In this document: in pieces, positions 17,226 to 26,051 of the stretch
Layout of the letters: every line of letters starts with the position of its first letter
How positions within the stretch are numbered: the first letter of the stretch is position 1
The notes under the pieces: model-generated
What the model was told of the DNA's origin: nothing
Seen by the model: the letters and a program-made list of their open reading frames with translations, nothing else
Database searches by the model: none
Made by a program: the position numbers and the translations under genes
Origin: Gammaproteobacteria bacterium
GTDB taxonomy: Bacteria > Pseudomonadota > Gammaproteobacteria > JAABTG01
Length of the DNA stretch: 64,000 nt
Assembly (NCBI GenBank): GCA_017999615.1
Contig: JAGNLM010000010.1
Span: 1-64,000, forward strand
Reading direction: 5' to 3'

Positions 17226-17344
17226 GGGATTCGACGATGTGAGGGGCCGCCATTATCACCGAGTGGGTCCGGGGCGGCTATCGCGGGGAACCCGGGGATC
17301 GCGTACCCTCTCCCCTCCATTTCCCGACTCCAGTAGCCAACGCC

Positions 17345-17845
17345 ATGAACGTGCGCTTAGAGACCACCCACGGTGCCATCATCCTTTCCCTCGACGCCGA
17401 GAAGGCCCCGCAGACGGTGGAGAACTTCGTGCAGTACGTCCGGGACGGGTTCTACGACGGCACCCTGTTCCACCGGGTGATCGACGGGTTCATGGTGCAG
17501 GGCGGCGGCTTTGCCGCGGGCATGCAGCAGAAGAGCGCCCGCGCCCCGATCGCGAACGAGGCCGACAACGGCCTGCGCAACCAGCGGGGGACCATCGCCA
17601 TGGCCCGCACCCCCGACCCGCACTCCGCGACCGCCCAGTTCTTCATCAACGTCGCGGACAACGCATTCCTCGACTTCAAGGCCAAGACCGACGCGGGCTG
17701 GGGCTACTGCGTCTTCGGCCGGGTCACCGAGGGGATGGACGTGGTCGACCGCATCAAGGGCGTGGCCACGACGAGCCGTGCCGGCCACCGGGACGTGCCG
17801 GCGGAGGACGTCGTGATCGATCGGGCCTCCGTCGTCGAGGACTGA
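17345..17845 (+). CDS. ppiB: cytoplasmic peptidyl-prolyl cis-trans isomerase B
   Basis: 166 residues without a signal peptide, so cytosolic. Cyclophilin core: [18 protein letters not shown] (catalytic Arg), [25 protein letters not shown] (Gln and Phe of the active site) and [19 protein letters not shown]. It assists folding by isomerising prolyl bonds. lpxH starts 7 bases after its stop, a pairing common in Gammaproteobacteria. Confidence 0.96.
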   Translation: MNVRLETTHGAIILSLDAEKAPQTVENFVQYVRDGFYDGTLFHRVIDGFMVQGGGFAAGMQQKSARAPIANEADNGLRNQRGTIAMARTPDPHSATAQFFINVADNAFLDFKAKTDAGWGYCVFGRVTEGMDVVDRIKGVATTSRAGHRDVPAEDVVIDRASVVED

Positions 17846-17852
17846 GCCAGCG

Positions 17853-18620
17853 TTGACGACCCTCTTCGTCTCCGACGTTCACCTCAGCGCGGACCGCCCT
17901 GAGCAGGTCCACCGGTTCCTGGAGTTCCTCGCGACCACCGCGCGGCGTGCGCAGGCGCTCTACCTGCTCGGCGACCTGTTCGACCTCTGGCTCGGCGACG
18001 ACGACCTCGGCCCCCCGAACGGCGAGGCCGTCGTTGCCCTGGCCGCACTGGGGCGCGCCGGTGTCGGGCTGTTTGCCCAGCACGGCAATCACGACTTCCT
18101 GCTCGGCAGGAAATTCGCTCGAGACACGGGGTGCCGCATCCTGCCGGACCCCGCGCGGGTGGAGATCCACGGCGAAAGCGTGCTCCTCAGTCACGGGGAC
18201 GCGTTCTGCACCCGGGACCGGTCCTACCAACGCTGGCGCACCTTCACCCGCAACCCGGTCGCCCAGATGCTCTTTCGGGCGCTCCCCCTGCCTCTGCGCC
18301 GGGACCAGGCCGCCCGCATCCGGGCGCGGACCCTTGCGCTCACCCCGCGCAAGCCCCCCGAGGTGATGGACGTCGACCCCGTCGCGGTGGCCTTGGCGGC
18401 ACGGGCGCACGGCGTATCCCGCGTGGTCCACGGCCACACCCACCGCCCCGGCGTCTATCCGCTGGGGGTCGAAGGGATGCACGCCGAGCGGATCGTGCTC
18501 GGGGACTGGTACGAAGGGGACAGCGTGCTGGTCTGGGACCGGACGGGCCCCCAGCTGACCCGGGTGGCGGAGCTCGACGGACGGATCGGGGCCGGTCCAG
18601 GAGCAGAGGGGCGAACTTGA
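17853..18620 (+). CDS. lpxH: UDP-2,3-diacylglucosamine diphosphatase
   Basis: 255 residues from a TTG start. Metallophosphoesterase motifs of LpxH: FVSDVHLSADRP, LYLLGDLFDLWLGDDD, GNHDFLLGRKFA, LSHGDAFCTRD and VHGHTHRPGVY. It cleaves UDP-diacylglucosamine to lipid X and UMP at the inner membrane, the fourth step of lipid A synthesis, so the cell makes lipopolysaccharide. The TTG lies 7 bases after ppiB, where the protein must begin because the first motif follows at once. Confidence 0.96.
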   Translation: MTTLFVSDVHLSADRPEQVHRFLEFLATTARRAQALYLLGDLFDLWLGDDDLGPPNGEAVVALAALGRAGVGLFAQHGNHDFLLGRKFARDTGCRILPDPARVEIHGESVLLSHGDAFCTRDRSYQRWRTFTRNPVAQMLFRALPLPLRRDQAARIRARTLALTPRKPPEVMDVDPVAVALAARAHGVSRVVHGHTHRPGVYPLGVEGMHAERIVLGDWYEGDSVLVWDRTGPQLTRVAELDGRIGAGPGAEGRT

Positions 18621-18695
18621 GCCCGCGCCCTTCTGCGCGAATTCGTTAGCCCCCTTCCCTCACCCCTTCCCTCACCCCTTTTCTCACCTCGTTCC

Positions 18696-19307
18696 TCACC
18701 CCTCCCCGCCCGGCGTCAGGCAGCCGCCGTGGAACATCACGGTCGCGGGCCGGTCGTCGGAGAGCCGGATCCGCGTCAGGCCGGCATTCGCGACCTGCAG
18801 CCGGTAGAGGCGCTCGAGGGGGATCCCGAGGACCTCGGCCATGACCGCCCGCACCACGCCGGCGTGCGTCACAACGAGGGTCGGCTCGCGCCGGGCCGGC
18901 TCCGCCCAGTCTTGCCAAGCCTCGGCGACACGCGCCGCGAACGCATCCAGGGGCTCGGCCCCCGCAGGGCGGTGGTGCACCGGGTCGGCGTGGAAGCGGG
19001 CGACCGCGCCGGGGTCGCCCGCATCGATCTCGAGCGCCGTGTGTCCCTCCCAGACCCCGAAACGGACCTCTTTCAGGCGGGGGTCCTCGTAGACCGGCAC
19101 GCCGTGCCGCTCGCCGAGGGCGTACGCGAAGTCCCGGCAGCGGGATAGCGGAGAGGTGATGACCCGTTGCCAGGGGCACTCGTCACCGACCGCGGACCAC
19201 ATCTGGGCCCAGCCCCGCTCGCTCAGGGGGTCGTCCGTCTGCCCCCGGTATCGGTGTCCGCCCACCGGCAGACCGTGTCGCAGCAGGTCGTAGAAGACGG
19301 CGCTCAC
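18696..19307 (-). CDS. histidine phosphatase family protein (CobC/phosphoglycerate mutase-like)
   Basis: 203 residues. The phosphohistidine motif LLRHGLP is at about 8-14, then SPLSRCRDFAYALG, the acid region LKEVRFGVWEGHT and the second histidine VVTHAGVVRAVMAEVLG. The size and motif pattern match alpha-ribazole phosphatase (CobC) of cobalamin synthesis, but many relatives have other phosphoester substrates and no cobalamin genes are nearby. It is convergent with lpxH and followed by ampD-type genes on the same strand. Confidence 0.85.
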   Translation of the reverse strand: MSAVFYDLLRHGLPVGGHRYRGQTDDPLSERGWAQMWSAVGDECPWQRVITSPLSRCRDFAYALGERHGVPVYEDPRLKEVRFGVWEGHTALEIDAGDPGAVARFHADPVHHRPAGAEPLDAFAARVAEAWQDWAEPARREPTLVVTHAGVVRAVMAEVLGIPLERLYRLQVANAGLTRIRLSDDRPATVMFHGGCLTPGGEG

Positions 19308-19372
19308 CCCTCACCTCCGTTGCTCGCCGGGCCACACGTGCCCCCCACACGCCGACAATGCACGTGCCCCCC

Positions 19373-19939
19373 TCACGCCGACGAGCGGCGCAGCCTCTCC
19401 CAGTCGAACGCCGGGCCGGGGTCCGTCTTGCGGCCGGGCGCGACGTCCCTGTGGCCCACCAGGTGCTCGTCGGAGAGACCCGGCCACCGGCGGCGCAGGA
19501 GCCGGATGATCGCAGCCAGGCGCTCGTACTGGGGATCCGTGTACGGAATGTCGTCGGTGCCCTCGAGCTCGATCCCCACGGAGAAGTCGTTGCACCCCGG
19601 GCGCCCGCGGAAGGAAGACGCCCCCGCGTGCCACGCCCGGTCGTGGATCGACACGAACTGCGTGACCGCCCCCCGGCGGCCGACGAAGAGGTGCGCCGAG
19701 ACGGGCCGGTGGGCGATGTCGCGAAAATAGGGGTGCGCGGCCGGGTCCAGGGTGTTGGTGAACAGCCGTCGGACGTCGCGCCCGCCGAACACCCCGGGCG
19801 GCAGGCTGATGTTGTGGATGACGACGAGCTCCACCCCGCTGCCTGCCGGGCGCGCGTCGAAATTCGGCGAGGGCAGGCGCGTCACGCCGGAGAGCCATCC
19901 GGTCGTGGGGCTCAGCCACAGCCGCCCGCTCAATCCCAT
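19373..19939 (-). CDS. ampD: 1,6-anhydro-N-acetylmuramyl-L-alanine amidase
   Basis: 188 residues, cytoplasmic. Zinc ligands and AmpD signatures: LVVIHNISLPPG (first His), YFRDIAHRPVSAHLFVGRRG, DRAWHAGASSF, GCNDFSVGIELEGTDD, GHRDVAPGRKTDPGPAFDW (second His and the Asp ligand). It cuts the stem peptide from anhydro-muropeptides in cell-wall recycling. The ATG at 19939 overlaps the stop of the CBS-domain gene by 10 bases, placing ampD at the end of the DUF1538/PII/CBS operon. Confidence 0.96.
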   Translation of the reverse strand: MGLSGRLWLSPTTGWLSGVTRLPSPNFDARPAGSGVELVVIHNISLPPGVFGGRDVRRLFTNTLDPAAHPYFRDIAHRPVSAHLFVGRRGAVTQFVSIHDRAWHAGASSFRGRPGCNDFSVGIELEGTDDIPYTDPQYERLAAIIRLLRRRWPGLSDEHLVGHRDVAPGRKTDPGPAFDWERLRRSSA

Positions 19940-20337
19940 TGCACCAGCCCCTTCATCACCAGGTCGGTGAAGCTCACGATTCCCATCACCTCGCCCCGGC
20001 AACTCGTCACCGGTGCCCGTGAGAGATCGAAGCGAGTCAGCAGCTTAGCACAGTGCCGGATGTCCATGTCCGGATGCACCGTGATCACGGGCTTCGCCAT
20101 GACTTCGTACACGTTGACGCGATGCGGCGAGCGGTCCCTCGCCAGCACGAGGCGCGCGATGTCCGAGATGAGGAGCATGCCGATCTCGTCGTCTGCGTCA
20201 CGCCTCGGCACGATGAGGCACTTGTTCTCGATGTGCCGCATCTTCAGCAACGCGTCCTGCACCGGCGCCATGCTGTCGACCACGTCGAATTCGGTCTTCA
20301 TGACGTCGCGCACACGGATGACCTTCTCTTCGCTCAT
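19930..20337 (-). CDS. CBS-domain pair protein
   Basis: 135 residues made of two CBS motifs: VRDVMKTEFDVVDSMAPVQDAL with GMLLISDIARLVL, and YEVMAKPVITVHPDMDIRHCA with VMGIVSFTDLVMKGL. Such pairs bind adenine nucleotides and act as energy sensors. The ATG overlaps the PII-like stop (ATGA) and its end overlaps ampD. Its partners are presumably the PII-like protein and the two DUF1538 membrane proteins encoded just upstream. Confidence 0.92.
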   Translation of the reverse strand: MSEEKVIRVRDVMKTEFDVVDSMAPVQDALLKMRHIENKCLIVPRRDADDEIGMLLISDIARLVLARDRSPHRVNVYEVMAKPVITVHPDMDIRHCAKLLTRFDLSRAPVTSCRGEVMGIVSFTDLVMKGLVQWD

Positions 20338-20684
20338 AGGTTTTCCTCCACCACACCCTTCAGGATCTCGGCCTGGTGGTGCACGCCGACCGCGTCCTCG
20401 ACGTCGATCTGAAAGGCGATGCCGGCCCCCTTTCGTTTGCTGAACCCGCCCACCTCGCGGATGCGCTCGAGGATCCGCCGGCTCAGGTGCTCCTCGACGA
20501 GGAACAGGAGCACGTCGCGCGGGGTCGTGAGGGTGAGGCCGAAGAACGTCGTCTCGCGCTCGCTGCCCTCCCCCCGGGCGCTGTTGATCACGGTGGCGCC
20601 CGTGGCCCCTTCCTCGCGCGCCGCATCGAGCACGGCGCTCGTCTTGTCGTCCTCGACGAAGGCAATGATCAGCTTGAAATGCAT
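20334..20684 (-). CDS. PII-like signalling protein
   Basis: 116 residues with a ferredoxin-like PII pattern: FKLIIAFVEDDKTSAVLDAAREEGATGATVI, then a region replacing the T-loop (GEGSERETTFFGLTLTT), DVLLFLVEEHLSRRILERIREVGG and a C-terminal VEDAVGVHH. The uridylylated tyrosine and Walker-like residues of GlnB are absent, so it is a divergent PII paralogue with its own ligand. ATG 20684 is preferred, with GAGGAA 8 bases upstream; a TTG at 20690 overlapping the previous stop is the alternative. Confidence 0.82.
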   Translation of the reverse strand: MHFKLIIAFVEDDKTSAVLDAAREEGATGATVINSARGEGSERETTFFGLTLTTPRDVLLFLVEEHLSRRILERIREVGGFSKRKGAGIAFQIDVEDAVGVHHQAEILKGVVEENL

Positions 20685-20686
20685 GG

Positions 20687-21484
20687 TCAACGTTCCTCGT
20701 TGCGGCCCAGGCGCCTTCGGCGATTCGTGCGCCAGGCGGCGAGCTGGGCGTAACCCATCACCGTCATGATCGGAAAGAGACAGGTGTAGGCGATGAGCCC
20801 GAATCCGTCCGACAGGGGGCTACGGCCCGGGATGGTGCCGGCGAGCCCGAGGCCGAGGGCGGTCACCATCGGGACGGTCACCGTGGAAGTCGTCACCCCA
20901 CCCGAGTCGAACGCAAGCGGCACGATGGCCCGGGGGGCCAGCAGGGTCTGCAGCGCGAGCACCAGGTAGAGCCCCATGGTCAGCTCGGGAAGCCCCGCCC
21001 CGCTGACGATGCGAAAGGCCCCGAGGGCCGTTCCGAGGGCAGCACCGAAGGCGACCGCCAGACGCAGGCCCCAGAACCCCACGGCGCCGCCCGAGACCTG
21101 TTCCGCCTTCAGGGCTACCGCCATCAGTGCCGGCTCTGCCACTGCGGTCGCGAAGGCGAGGGCCGCGGCGAAGGCATAGACCCAGAGGTAGTCGGACCAG
21201 TCCGCGCCCTGCGGGGGAATGCCCCCGGGCCCGAAGGCGAACGCCGGGTCCGTCAGTTGGCGTGCCATCGCTTTCCCGAGGGGGAAGAGGGCTTGTTCGA
21301 GGCCCACGAGGAACAGCGTGAGACCCACCAGGACGAAGGCGAAGCCCGCAAGCACGCGCCGGGGATTCGGCATCCGGCGGCGGATCACCAGGAACTGGAA
21401 CACGAAGATGATGAGGACGATGGGCAGCACGCTCCAGAGCGTGGCGAGCGCCGAGGCCCAGAGCTTCTCGACCAGCGCCGTCAC
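20687..21484 (-). CDS. DUF1538 membrane protein, second copy
   Basis: 265 residues with about seven hydrophobic segments. Conserved DUF1538 motifs: [40 protein letters not shown] and [21 protein letters not shown] followed by [19 protein letters not shown]. It starts with GTG overlapping the first copy's stop (GTGA). The two copies share these motifs in the same order and probably form a heteromeric transporter or channel. The cytoplasmic PII-like and CBS proteins downstream suggest nucleotide-gated transport; no substrate is known. Confidence 0.85.
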   Translation of the reverse strand: MTALVEKLWASALATLWSVLPIVLIIFVFQFLVIRRRMPNPRRVLAGFAFVLVGLTLFLVGLEQALFPLGKAMARQLTDPAFAFGPGGIPPQGADWSDYLWVYAFAAALAFATAVAEPALMAVALKAEQVSGGAVGFWGLRLAVAFGAALGTALGAFRIVSGAGLPELTMGLYLVLALQTLLAPRAIVPLAFDSGGVTTSTVTVPMVTALGLGLAGTIPGRSPLSDGFGLIAYTCLFPIMTVMGYAQLAAWRTNRRRRLGRNEER

Positions 21485-22212
21485 GCGAGCAGCCCGAACA
21501 GCAGGACGAAGACCATCGGCGTGAGGGAGGCGAAGGCGATCAGCCCGAAGCCGTCCACCATGGGGTTGCGGCCCTCGATGCTCGAGGCAAGCCCGACGCC
21601 AAGCGCGGTGACCAGCGGCACGGTGACCGTCGAGGTGGTCACGGCCCCCGAGTCCAACGCCACGCCGAGCACCTCCGGGGGGGCGAACGGCATCATCCCC
21701 ACGAGCGCCAGGTAGCCCCCCAACAGCAGGTAGTGGACCGGCCAGCCGCGCAGGATCCGGAGCACCCCGAGCACGAGGGCGACGCCGACCGCGACGGCCA
21801 CCGTGTAACGCAGACCGAGGGCGTAGAGGACCCGCGCCTCCTCCCCCGCTTCGATCACACCCGCCTTCGCGGCGGCCTCGGCCGCCTCGCCGGCCACGGC
21901 GAGGAGCGCCGGCTCCGCGACGGTCGTGGAGAACCCCAGGGCGAAGGCGAAGCTCAGCAGCCACGCGACGCTGCCCTTGCGCGCGAAGGCATAGGCGAGC
22001 GTCTCTCCGAGCGGGAACAGCCCCAGCGTCAACCCCTGCATGAAGAGCGTGAGCCCTGCCACCACCAGCAGGCTCCCGACCAGGATGCCGGCGAGGTTCG
22101 GGACGGGCTGACGCAGGATGACCAGCTGGAAGAAGGCGACGACCAGCACGATGGGGACCAGGTCCCGCAGGCTGTCCAGGCTGGCGGAAAGGAGGTGCCG
22201 CAGCGGTGCCAT
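21481..22212 (-). CDS. DUF1538 membrane protein, first copy
   Basis: 243 residues from the ATG at 22212, which opens the domain ([20 protein letters not shown]). It has about seven hydrophobic segments and the motifs [38 protein letters not shown] and [21 protein letters not shown] with [16 protein letters not shown]. First gene of the operon DUF1538-DUF1538-PII-CBS-ampD, in which every junction overlaps or nearly touches. It is the promoter-proximal gene, divergent from nadC. Confidence 0.85.
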   Translation of the reverse strand: MAPLRHLLSASLDSLRDLVPIVLVVAFFQLVILRQPVPNLAGILVGSLLVVAGLTLFMQGLTLGLFPLGETLAYAFARKGSVAWLLSFAFALGFSTTVAEPALLAVAGEAAEAAAKAGVIEAGEEARVLYALGLRYTVAVAVGVALVLGVLRILRGWPVHYLLLGGYLALVGMMPFAPPEVLGVALDSGAVTTSTVTVPLVTALGVGLASSIEGRNPMVDGFGLIAFASLTPMVFVLLFGLLA

Positions 22213-22400
22213 GGGGTCGCGCAAGCGTTGGCTGCCCCCGGGCCGGCCCGTCCCGCCGCCGGCCCCGTCCGCGCCTACCGGAACTCTGTCATCATAGTCC
22301 GAGAGGATAGTCCCAGCGGGCGCGTCGCGCCCGCGGCGCCACGCTAGCCACGCTAGCCACGCAGGCGCGGCACGGCAGCCCACCCAGGAACGAGACCCCC

Positions 22401-23243
22401 ATGAGCGAACTGCCGCAGGACCTCTCCGAGACCGTCGCCCGGGCGCTTGCCGAGGACGTGGGCAGCGGCGACGTGACCGCCGAGCTCCTTCCCGCGGACG
22501 CCCACTCGCGGGCGCGGGTCATCAGCCGGGAGCTTGCGGTGCTCTGCGGAAGGGCCTGGTTCGACGAGGTGTTCCGGCAACTGGACCCGGCCGTGCAGGT
22601 GGCCTGGCGGGTCGCCGACGGCGCCGCCGTCGCCCCCGGCGACACGCTCTGCGAGCTCGCGGGCCCGACCCGCGCATTGCTCACCGGAGAGCGCACCGCC
22701 CTCAACCTCCTGCAGACCCTCTCGGGGACCGCCACCACGGCGCGCCGCTACGCCGAGGCCGTCGCGCACACCCGCGCGCGGGTCCTCGACACCCGCAAGA
22801 CCCTGCCGGGGCTACGCTCGGCCCAGAAGTTCGCTACCCGATGCGGCGGCTGCCTCAACCACCGCATGGGTCTCTACGACCTGGTGCTGATCAAGGAGAA
22901 CCACATCCTGGCGGCCGGCTCGATTGCCGCTGCGGTGGTGGCGGCCCGCAGGCTCTTTCCCGCACTGGAGGTCGAGGTCGAGGTCGAGAACCTGAGCGAG
23001 CTCGATCAGGCCCTCGCCGCCGGTGCCGACATCGTGCTGCTCGACAACTTCGACCTGCCCGGCCTGCGCGCGGCCGTCCAGCGGGCCGCGGGCAGCGTCC
23101 GGCTGGAGGCCTCGGGCAACGTGGACCTCGAGAACGTCTCCGCGTTTGCCGAGACCGGCGTGGACTACGTCTCGGCCGGCAGCCTCACGAAGCACGTCCG
23201 CGCGGTGGACCTCTCGATGCGGTTCCTCCCCACCGGGGCGTAG
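22401..23243 (+). CDS. nadC: nicotinate-nucleotide diphosphorylase (carboxylating)
   Basis: 280 residues. Quinolinate phosphoribosyltransferase signatures: [83 protein letters not shown] and [12 protein letters not shown]. It makes nicotinate mononucleotide from quinolinate in NAD synthesis. AGGAACGAGA precedes the ATG at 22401. Just upstream lies a short 10-bp duplication (CCACGCTAGC twice, about 22341-22360). Confidence 0.96.
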   Translation: MSELPQDLSETVARALAEDVGSGDVTAELLPADAHSRARVISRELAVLCGRAWFDEVFRQLDPAVQVAWRVADGAAVAPGDTLCELAGPTRALLTGERTALNLLQTLSGTATTARRYAEAVAHTRARVLDTRKTLPGLRSAQKFATRCGGCLNHRMGLYDLVLIKENHILAAGSIAAAVVAARRLFPALEVEVEVENLSELDQALAAGADIVLLDNFDLPGLRAAVQRAAGSVRLEASGNVDLENVSAFAETGVDYVSAGSLTKHVRAVDLSMRFLPTGA

Positions 23244-23271
23244 CGCAGGGGACCGCTGCCTGAGGAACGGC

Positions 23272-24771
23272 CTACTTCTGGCCGGCCGCCGGCAGGCGGT
23301 CGTAGCGGTCCTCGAAACGCACGATGTCGTCCTCGCCGAGGTAGCTGCCGGACTGGACCTCGATGATCTCCAGGGGCACCTTGCCGGTGTTCTCCAGCCG
23401 GTGGGTGACGCCGATGGGGATGTAGGTCGACTGGTTCTCCGTCAGCAGGAAGCGCTCCTCGCCCCGCGTCACCATCGCGGTGCCGCGCACCACGACCCAG
23501 TGCTCGGCGCGGTGGTGGTGCATCTGCAGGGAGATGGCCGCCCCCGGGTGCAGGCGCAGGCGCTTGACCTGAAAGCGGTCCCCTGCGTCGATCGACTCGT
23601 AGCTGCCCCAGGGCCGGTAGACGCGGCGATGCGTGCGGCTCTCGTCCCGGCGCCGGAGCTTGAGCCAGTCGACGACCTTCTTCACGTCCTGCGCGTGCGC
23701 CCGGTCGGCCACCAGTACGGCGTCGGGGGTCTCGATGACCACCGCGTCGCGCAGGCCCACGGTCGCGACGAAGCGGTGCTCCGAGAGGACCAGCGAGTCG
23801 CGCGTGTCGAGGGCGTAGACGTCGCCCCGCACCACGTTGCCGTGATCGTCCGCGCGGCTGATCTCCCAGAGCGAGGACCAGGCGCCCACGTCCGACCAGC
23901 CGGCCTGCAGCGGCACGACCACGGAGGGCGCCACCGCCTGCCCGGCAGCGGAATCCCGGGCCAGCGGCTCCATCACGGCATAGTCGATCGAGTTGCTCGG
24001 ACAGGACTCGAAGACACCCGCGTCGACCCGGCAGAAATCCGCGTCCGAGCGCCCGGCCTCGAACGCACCCCGGCAGGCGGCGGCGATCCCGGGCTGGTAG
24101 CGCTCCACCGCCGCCAGCCAGACCGAAGACCTCACCACGAACATCCCGCTGTTCCAGAGATAGCGCCCGCTGGCGAGATAACCCTCGGCCGTCGCCCGGT
24201 CCGGCTTTTCGACGAAGGCCGCGAGAACGCTGGGTTCCGGAGCCCCTGCAGGCGCGACACCCTCGAGTCCCGCCCCGCGCTCGATGTAGCCGTAGCCGGT
24301 CTCGGGCCGGTCGGGGACGACACCGAAGGTCGCGATCATCCCGCGTTCGGCGGCCGCGCTCGCCGTGAGCGCCGCCCGGTGGAAGGCCGCCGCGTCGCCG
24401 ATGACGTGGTCCGCAGGCATCACCAGCAGGATCGGGTCGGCGCCCCCGCGAGACGCCGCCAGGGCGGCGAGGGTCAGGGCCGGCGCGGTGTTGCGCGCAA
24501 GCGGCTCCAGCAGGATCGCTTGGGCCTTGCGACCGGCCTCGCGCAACTGCTCCGCGATGAGGAACCGGTGCTCCTCGTTGCAGACCACGATCGGCTCCGC
24601 GACGTGCACCGAACGCCCGGCAGCGTCCAAGCCTTCGAGGCGTCTTGCCGTCTGCTGCAGCAGACTCCCCTCCCCGTGCAGCGGCAGCAACTGCTTCGGG
24701 AAATGCTCTCGGGACAGAGGCCAGAGCCGGGTACCGGAACCGCCGGCCAGGATGACGGGGCAGATGTTCAA
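23272..24771 (-). CDS. mannose-1-phosphate guanylyltransferase/mannose-6-phosphate isomerase
   Basis: 499 residues, the standard bifunctional AlgA/ManC/CpsB length. N-terminal nucleotidyltransferase: VILAGGSGTRLWPLSREHFPKQLL, then VMPADHVIGD and FVEKPDRATAEGYLASGRYLWNSGMF. The C-terminal cupin isomerase: RPWGSYESIDAGDRFQVKRL, ISLQMHHHRAEHWVVVRGTA (metal ligands), and YIPIGVTHRLENTG. It produces GDP-mannose for surface polysaccharides. The start is TTG at 24771 with GGAGG 10 bases upstream. It stands alone rather than in a polysaccharide cluster. Confidence 0.95.
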   Translation of the reverse strand: MNICPVILAGGSGTRLWPLSREHFPKQLLPLHGEGSLLQQTARRLEGLDAAGRSVHVAEPIVVCNEEHRFLIAEQLREAGRKAQAILLEPLARNTAPALTLAALAASRGGADPILLVMPADHVIGDAAAFHRAALTASAAAERGMIATFGVVPDRPETGYGYIERGAGLEGVAPAGAPEPSVLAAFVEKPDRATAEGYLASGRYLWNSGMFVVRSSVWLAAVERYQPGIAAACRGAFEAGRSDADFCRVDAGVFESCPSNSIDYAVMEPLARDSAAGQAVAPSVVVPLQAGWSDVGAWSSLWEISRADDHGNVVRGDVYALDTRDSLVLSEHRFVATVGLRDAVVIETPDAVLVADRAHAQDVKKVVDWLKLRRRDESRTHRRVYRPWGSYESIDAGDRFQVKRLRLHPGAAISLQMHHHRAEHWVVVRGTAMVTRGEERFLLTENQSTYIPIGVTHRLENTGKVPLEIIEVQSGSYLGEDDIVRFEDRYDRLPAAGQK

Positions 24772-24975
24772 GGGCGTGCAGCCTCCAGGGTGGACCCGAA
24801 CGGCAAGCGCACCTCGCCTCGCCCTTGGGTGATCGGAGCGTCGTAATCGCCTCGTGATTATAGGGGCGCAGACGCCTCTTTGTTCAGAGTTCTCGTTTGG
24901 TTCTCTTCTCGTCTATACTCTCGCTCGGATAGCACTCGCCGGGCCGCCGGGGCCCGGGTCTCGGGAGGAGCGGAC

Positions 24976-25164
24976 ATGAAGAGCCAGCAGCGTTACGTGA
25001 TGCGGGATCAGGTCAAGGACCGGGTCGTCTCCCTCATGGCCCACGAGGTCCCGCGATACGGGGCAGAGGGCGACGTCCCGGAAAGCTCGGTTCGACTGCT
25101 TCTGGTCGGGCTCGTGGCGGCATACGCGGCGGCCCTGACCCTTTCCGGGCCCTTGGGGGGATGA
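24976..25164 (+). CDS. small single-pass membrane protein
   Basis: 62 residues from an ATG behind a strong GGGAGGAG. The N-terminal part is charged (MKSQQRYVMRDQVKDRVVSL) and the C-terminal third is one hydrophobic segment (VRLLLVGLVAAYAAALTLSG). A TATACT -10 box lies at 24914-24919, with no good -35. No family is recognised. It is followed after 188 bases by the GAF gene and may share its transcript. Confidence 0.65.
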   Translation: MKSQQRYVMRDQVKDRVVSLMAHEVPRYGAEGDVPESSVRLLLVGLVAAYAAALTLSGPLGG

Positions 25165-25352
25165 CGCCCCCCCACCCCCCCGGGGGGATGAGGCGGCCCA
25201 TTCCCTCCAGGGCCCGGGACGGCAGCGCCCCCATCTGCCATGGCATATGTTCTGCCGCGTTCGGGTCGACGGCACGGGTCACTGGGGTTATTCTTGTCCG
25301 AGGCATCGTCCGGTGGCCCGATGGGCGGGAAGCGACCCGCAGGGGGCTCGTA

Positions 25353-26042
25353 ATGGACAGGAAGGGACAGGACTGGCAGCACGAGGCGCTGGGCCTGGAG
25401 CATGCCTATCTCACACTGCGCGAGCAGCACCAGACCCTCAGCCGCTTCGTAGGGTCACTGGAGCGGCTGCTCTCCTCCGCCGACAGTCCGGACCGCAGCC
25501 CGGACATCTTGGACCTCCTCGGGCAGATGCTGAAGGACGCCATGGAGATCATCCAGGCAAAGGACGGCTCCGTGCTCGTCCTCGACCCGGAGTCCCAGGA
25601 ACTGGCGTTCCTTCTCACGGCGGGGGACGTGCCCGAGGACGCTCTCCTCGGTCGGCGCATCCCGGCGGGCCAGGGCGTGGCCGGTTGGGTCGCGGCGAGC
25701 CGGCGGCCGGTCATCGTCAACAACTCCAGCGAGGACGGGCGGTTCTACCCCGATATCGATTGGGCCTTCGAGTTTCGCACCGAGAGCATCCTCGCCGTAC
25801 CCATCGTGGGTGGAGGGAGCGTCCTCGGGGTGATCGAGGTGCTCAACAAGAAACACGGCCAGCGCTTCAGTCAGGGGGACAAGAGCCTGCTGATGCTGCT
25901 CGCGCGCGTCTCCGGGGAGGTCTGTCACTCGATCGACTGGCAGGCCCGAATGACCGAATCCGCGGCCAAGGCTGCCTCGGCTGCCCGAGACCCCGACTCG
26001 CCTCCTCCCCCGCGCAACACCCGTCAGCGCGCGCAGTCCTGA
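25353..26042 (+). CDS. GAF-domain protein
   Basis: 229 residues. An N-terminal helix (about 1-45, REQHQTLSRFVGSLERLL) leads into a GAF domain (about 55-195): AKDGSVLVLDPESQELAFL, GRRIPAGQGVAGWVAASRRP, VNNSSEDGRFYPDIDW, SILAVPIVGGGSVLGVIEVLNK and FSQGDKSLLMLLARVSG. There is no histidine kinase, GGDEF or HD output domain, so it is a stand-alone sensor or partner. The C-terminus is low-complexity (SPPPPRNTRQRA). It is convergent with the PP2C phosphatase gene 9 bases away. Confidence 0.85.
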   Translation: MDRKGQDWQHEALGLEHAYLTLREQHQTLSRFVGSLERLLSSADSPDRSPDILDLLGQMLKDAMEIIQAKDGSVLVLDPESQELAFLLTAGDVPEDALLGRRIPAGQGVAGWVAASRRPVIVNNSSEDGRFYPDIDWAFEFRTESILAVPIVGGGSVLGVIEVLNKKHGQRFSQGDKSLLMLLARVSGEVCHSIDWQARMTESAAKAASAARDPDSPPPPRNTRQRAQS

Positions 26043-26051
26043 AGCGGCCGT

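Noticed and set aside
24880-24919. Promoter pair for the small membrane protein (TTGTTC and TATACT)
   Set aside because: The -10 box is good but the spacing to the nearest -35-like hexamer is 28 bases, far from 17; only the -10 is mentioned.
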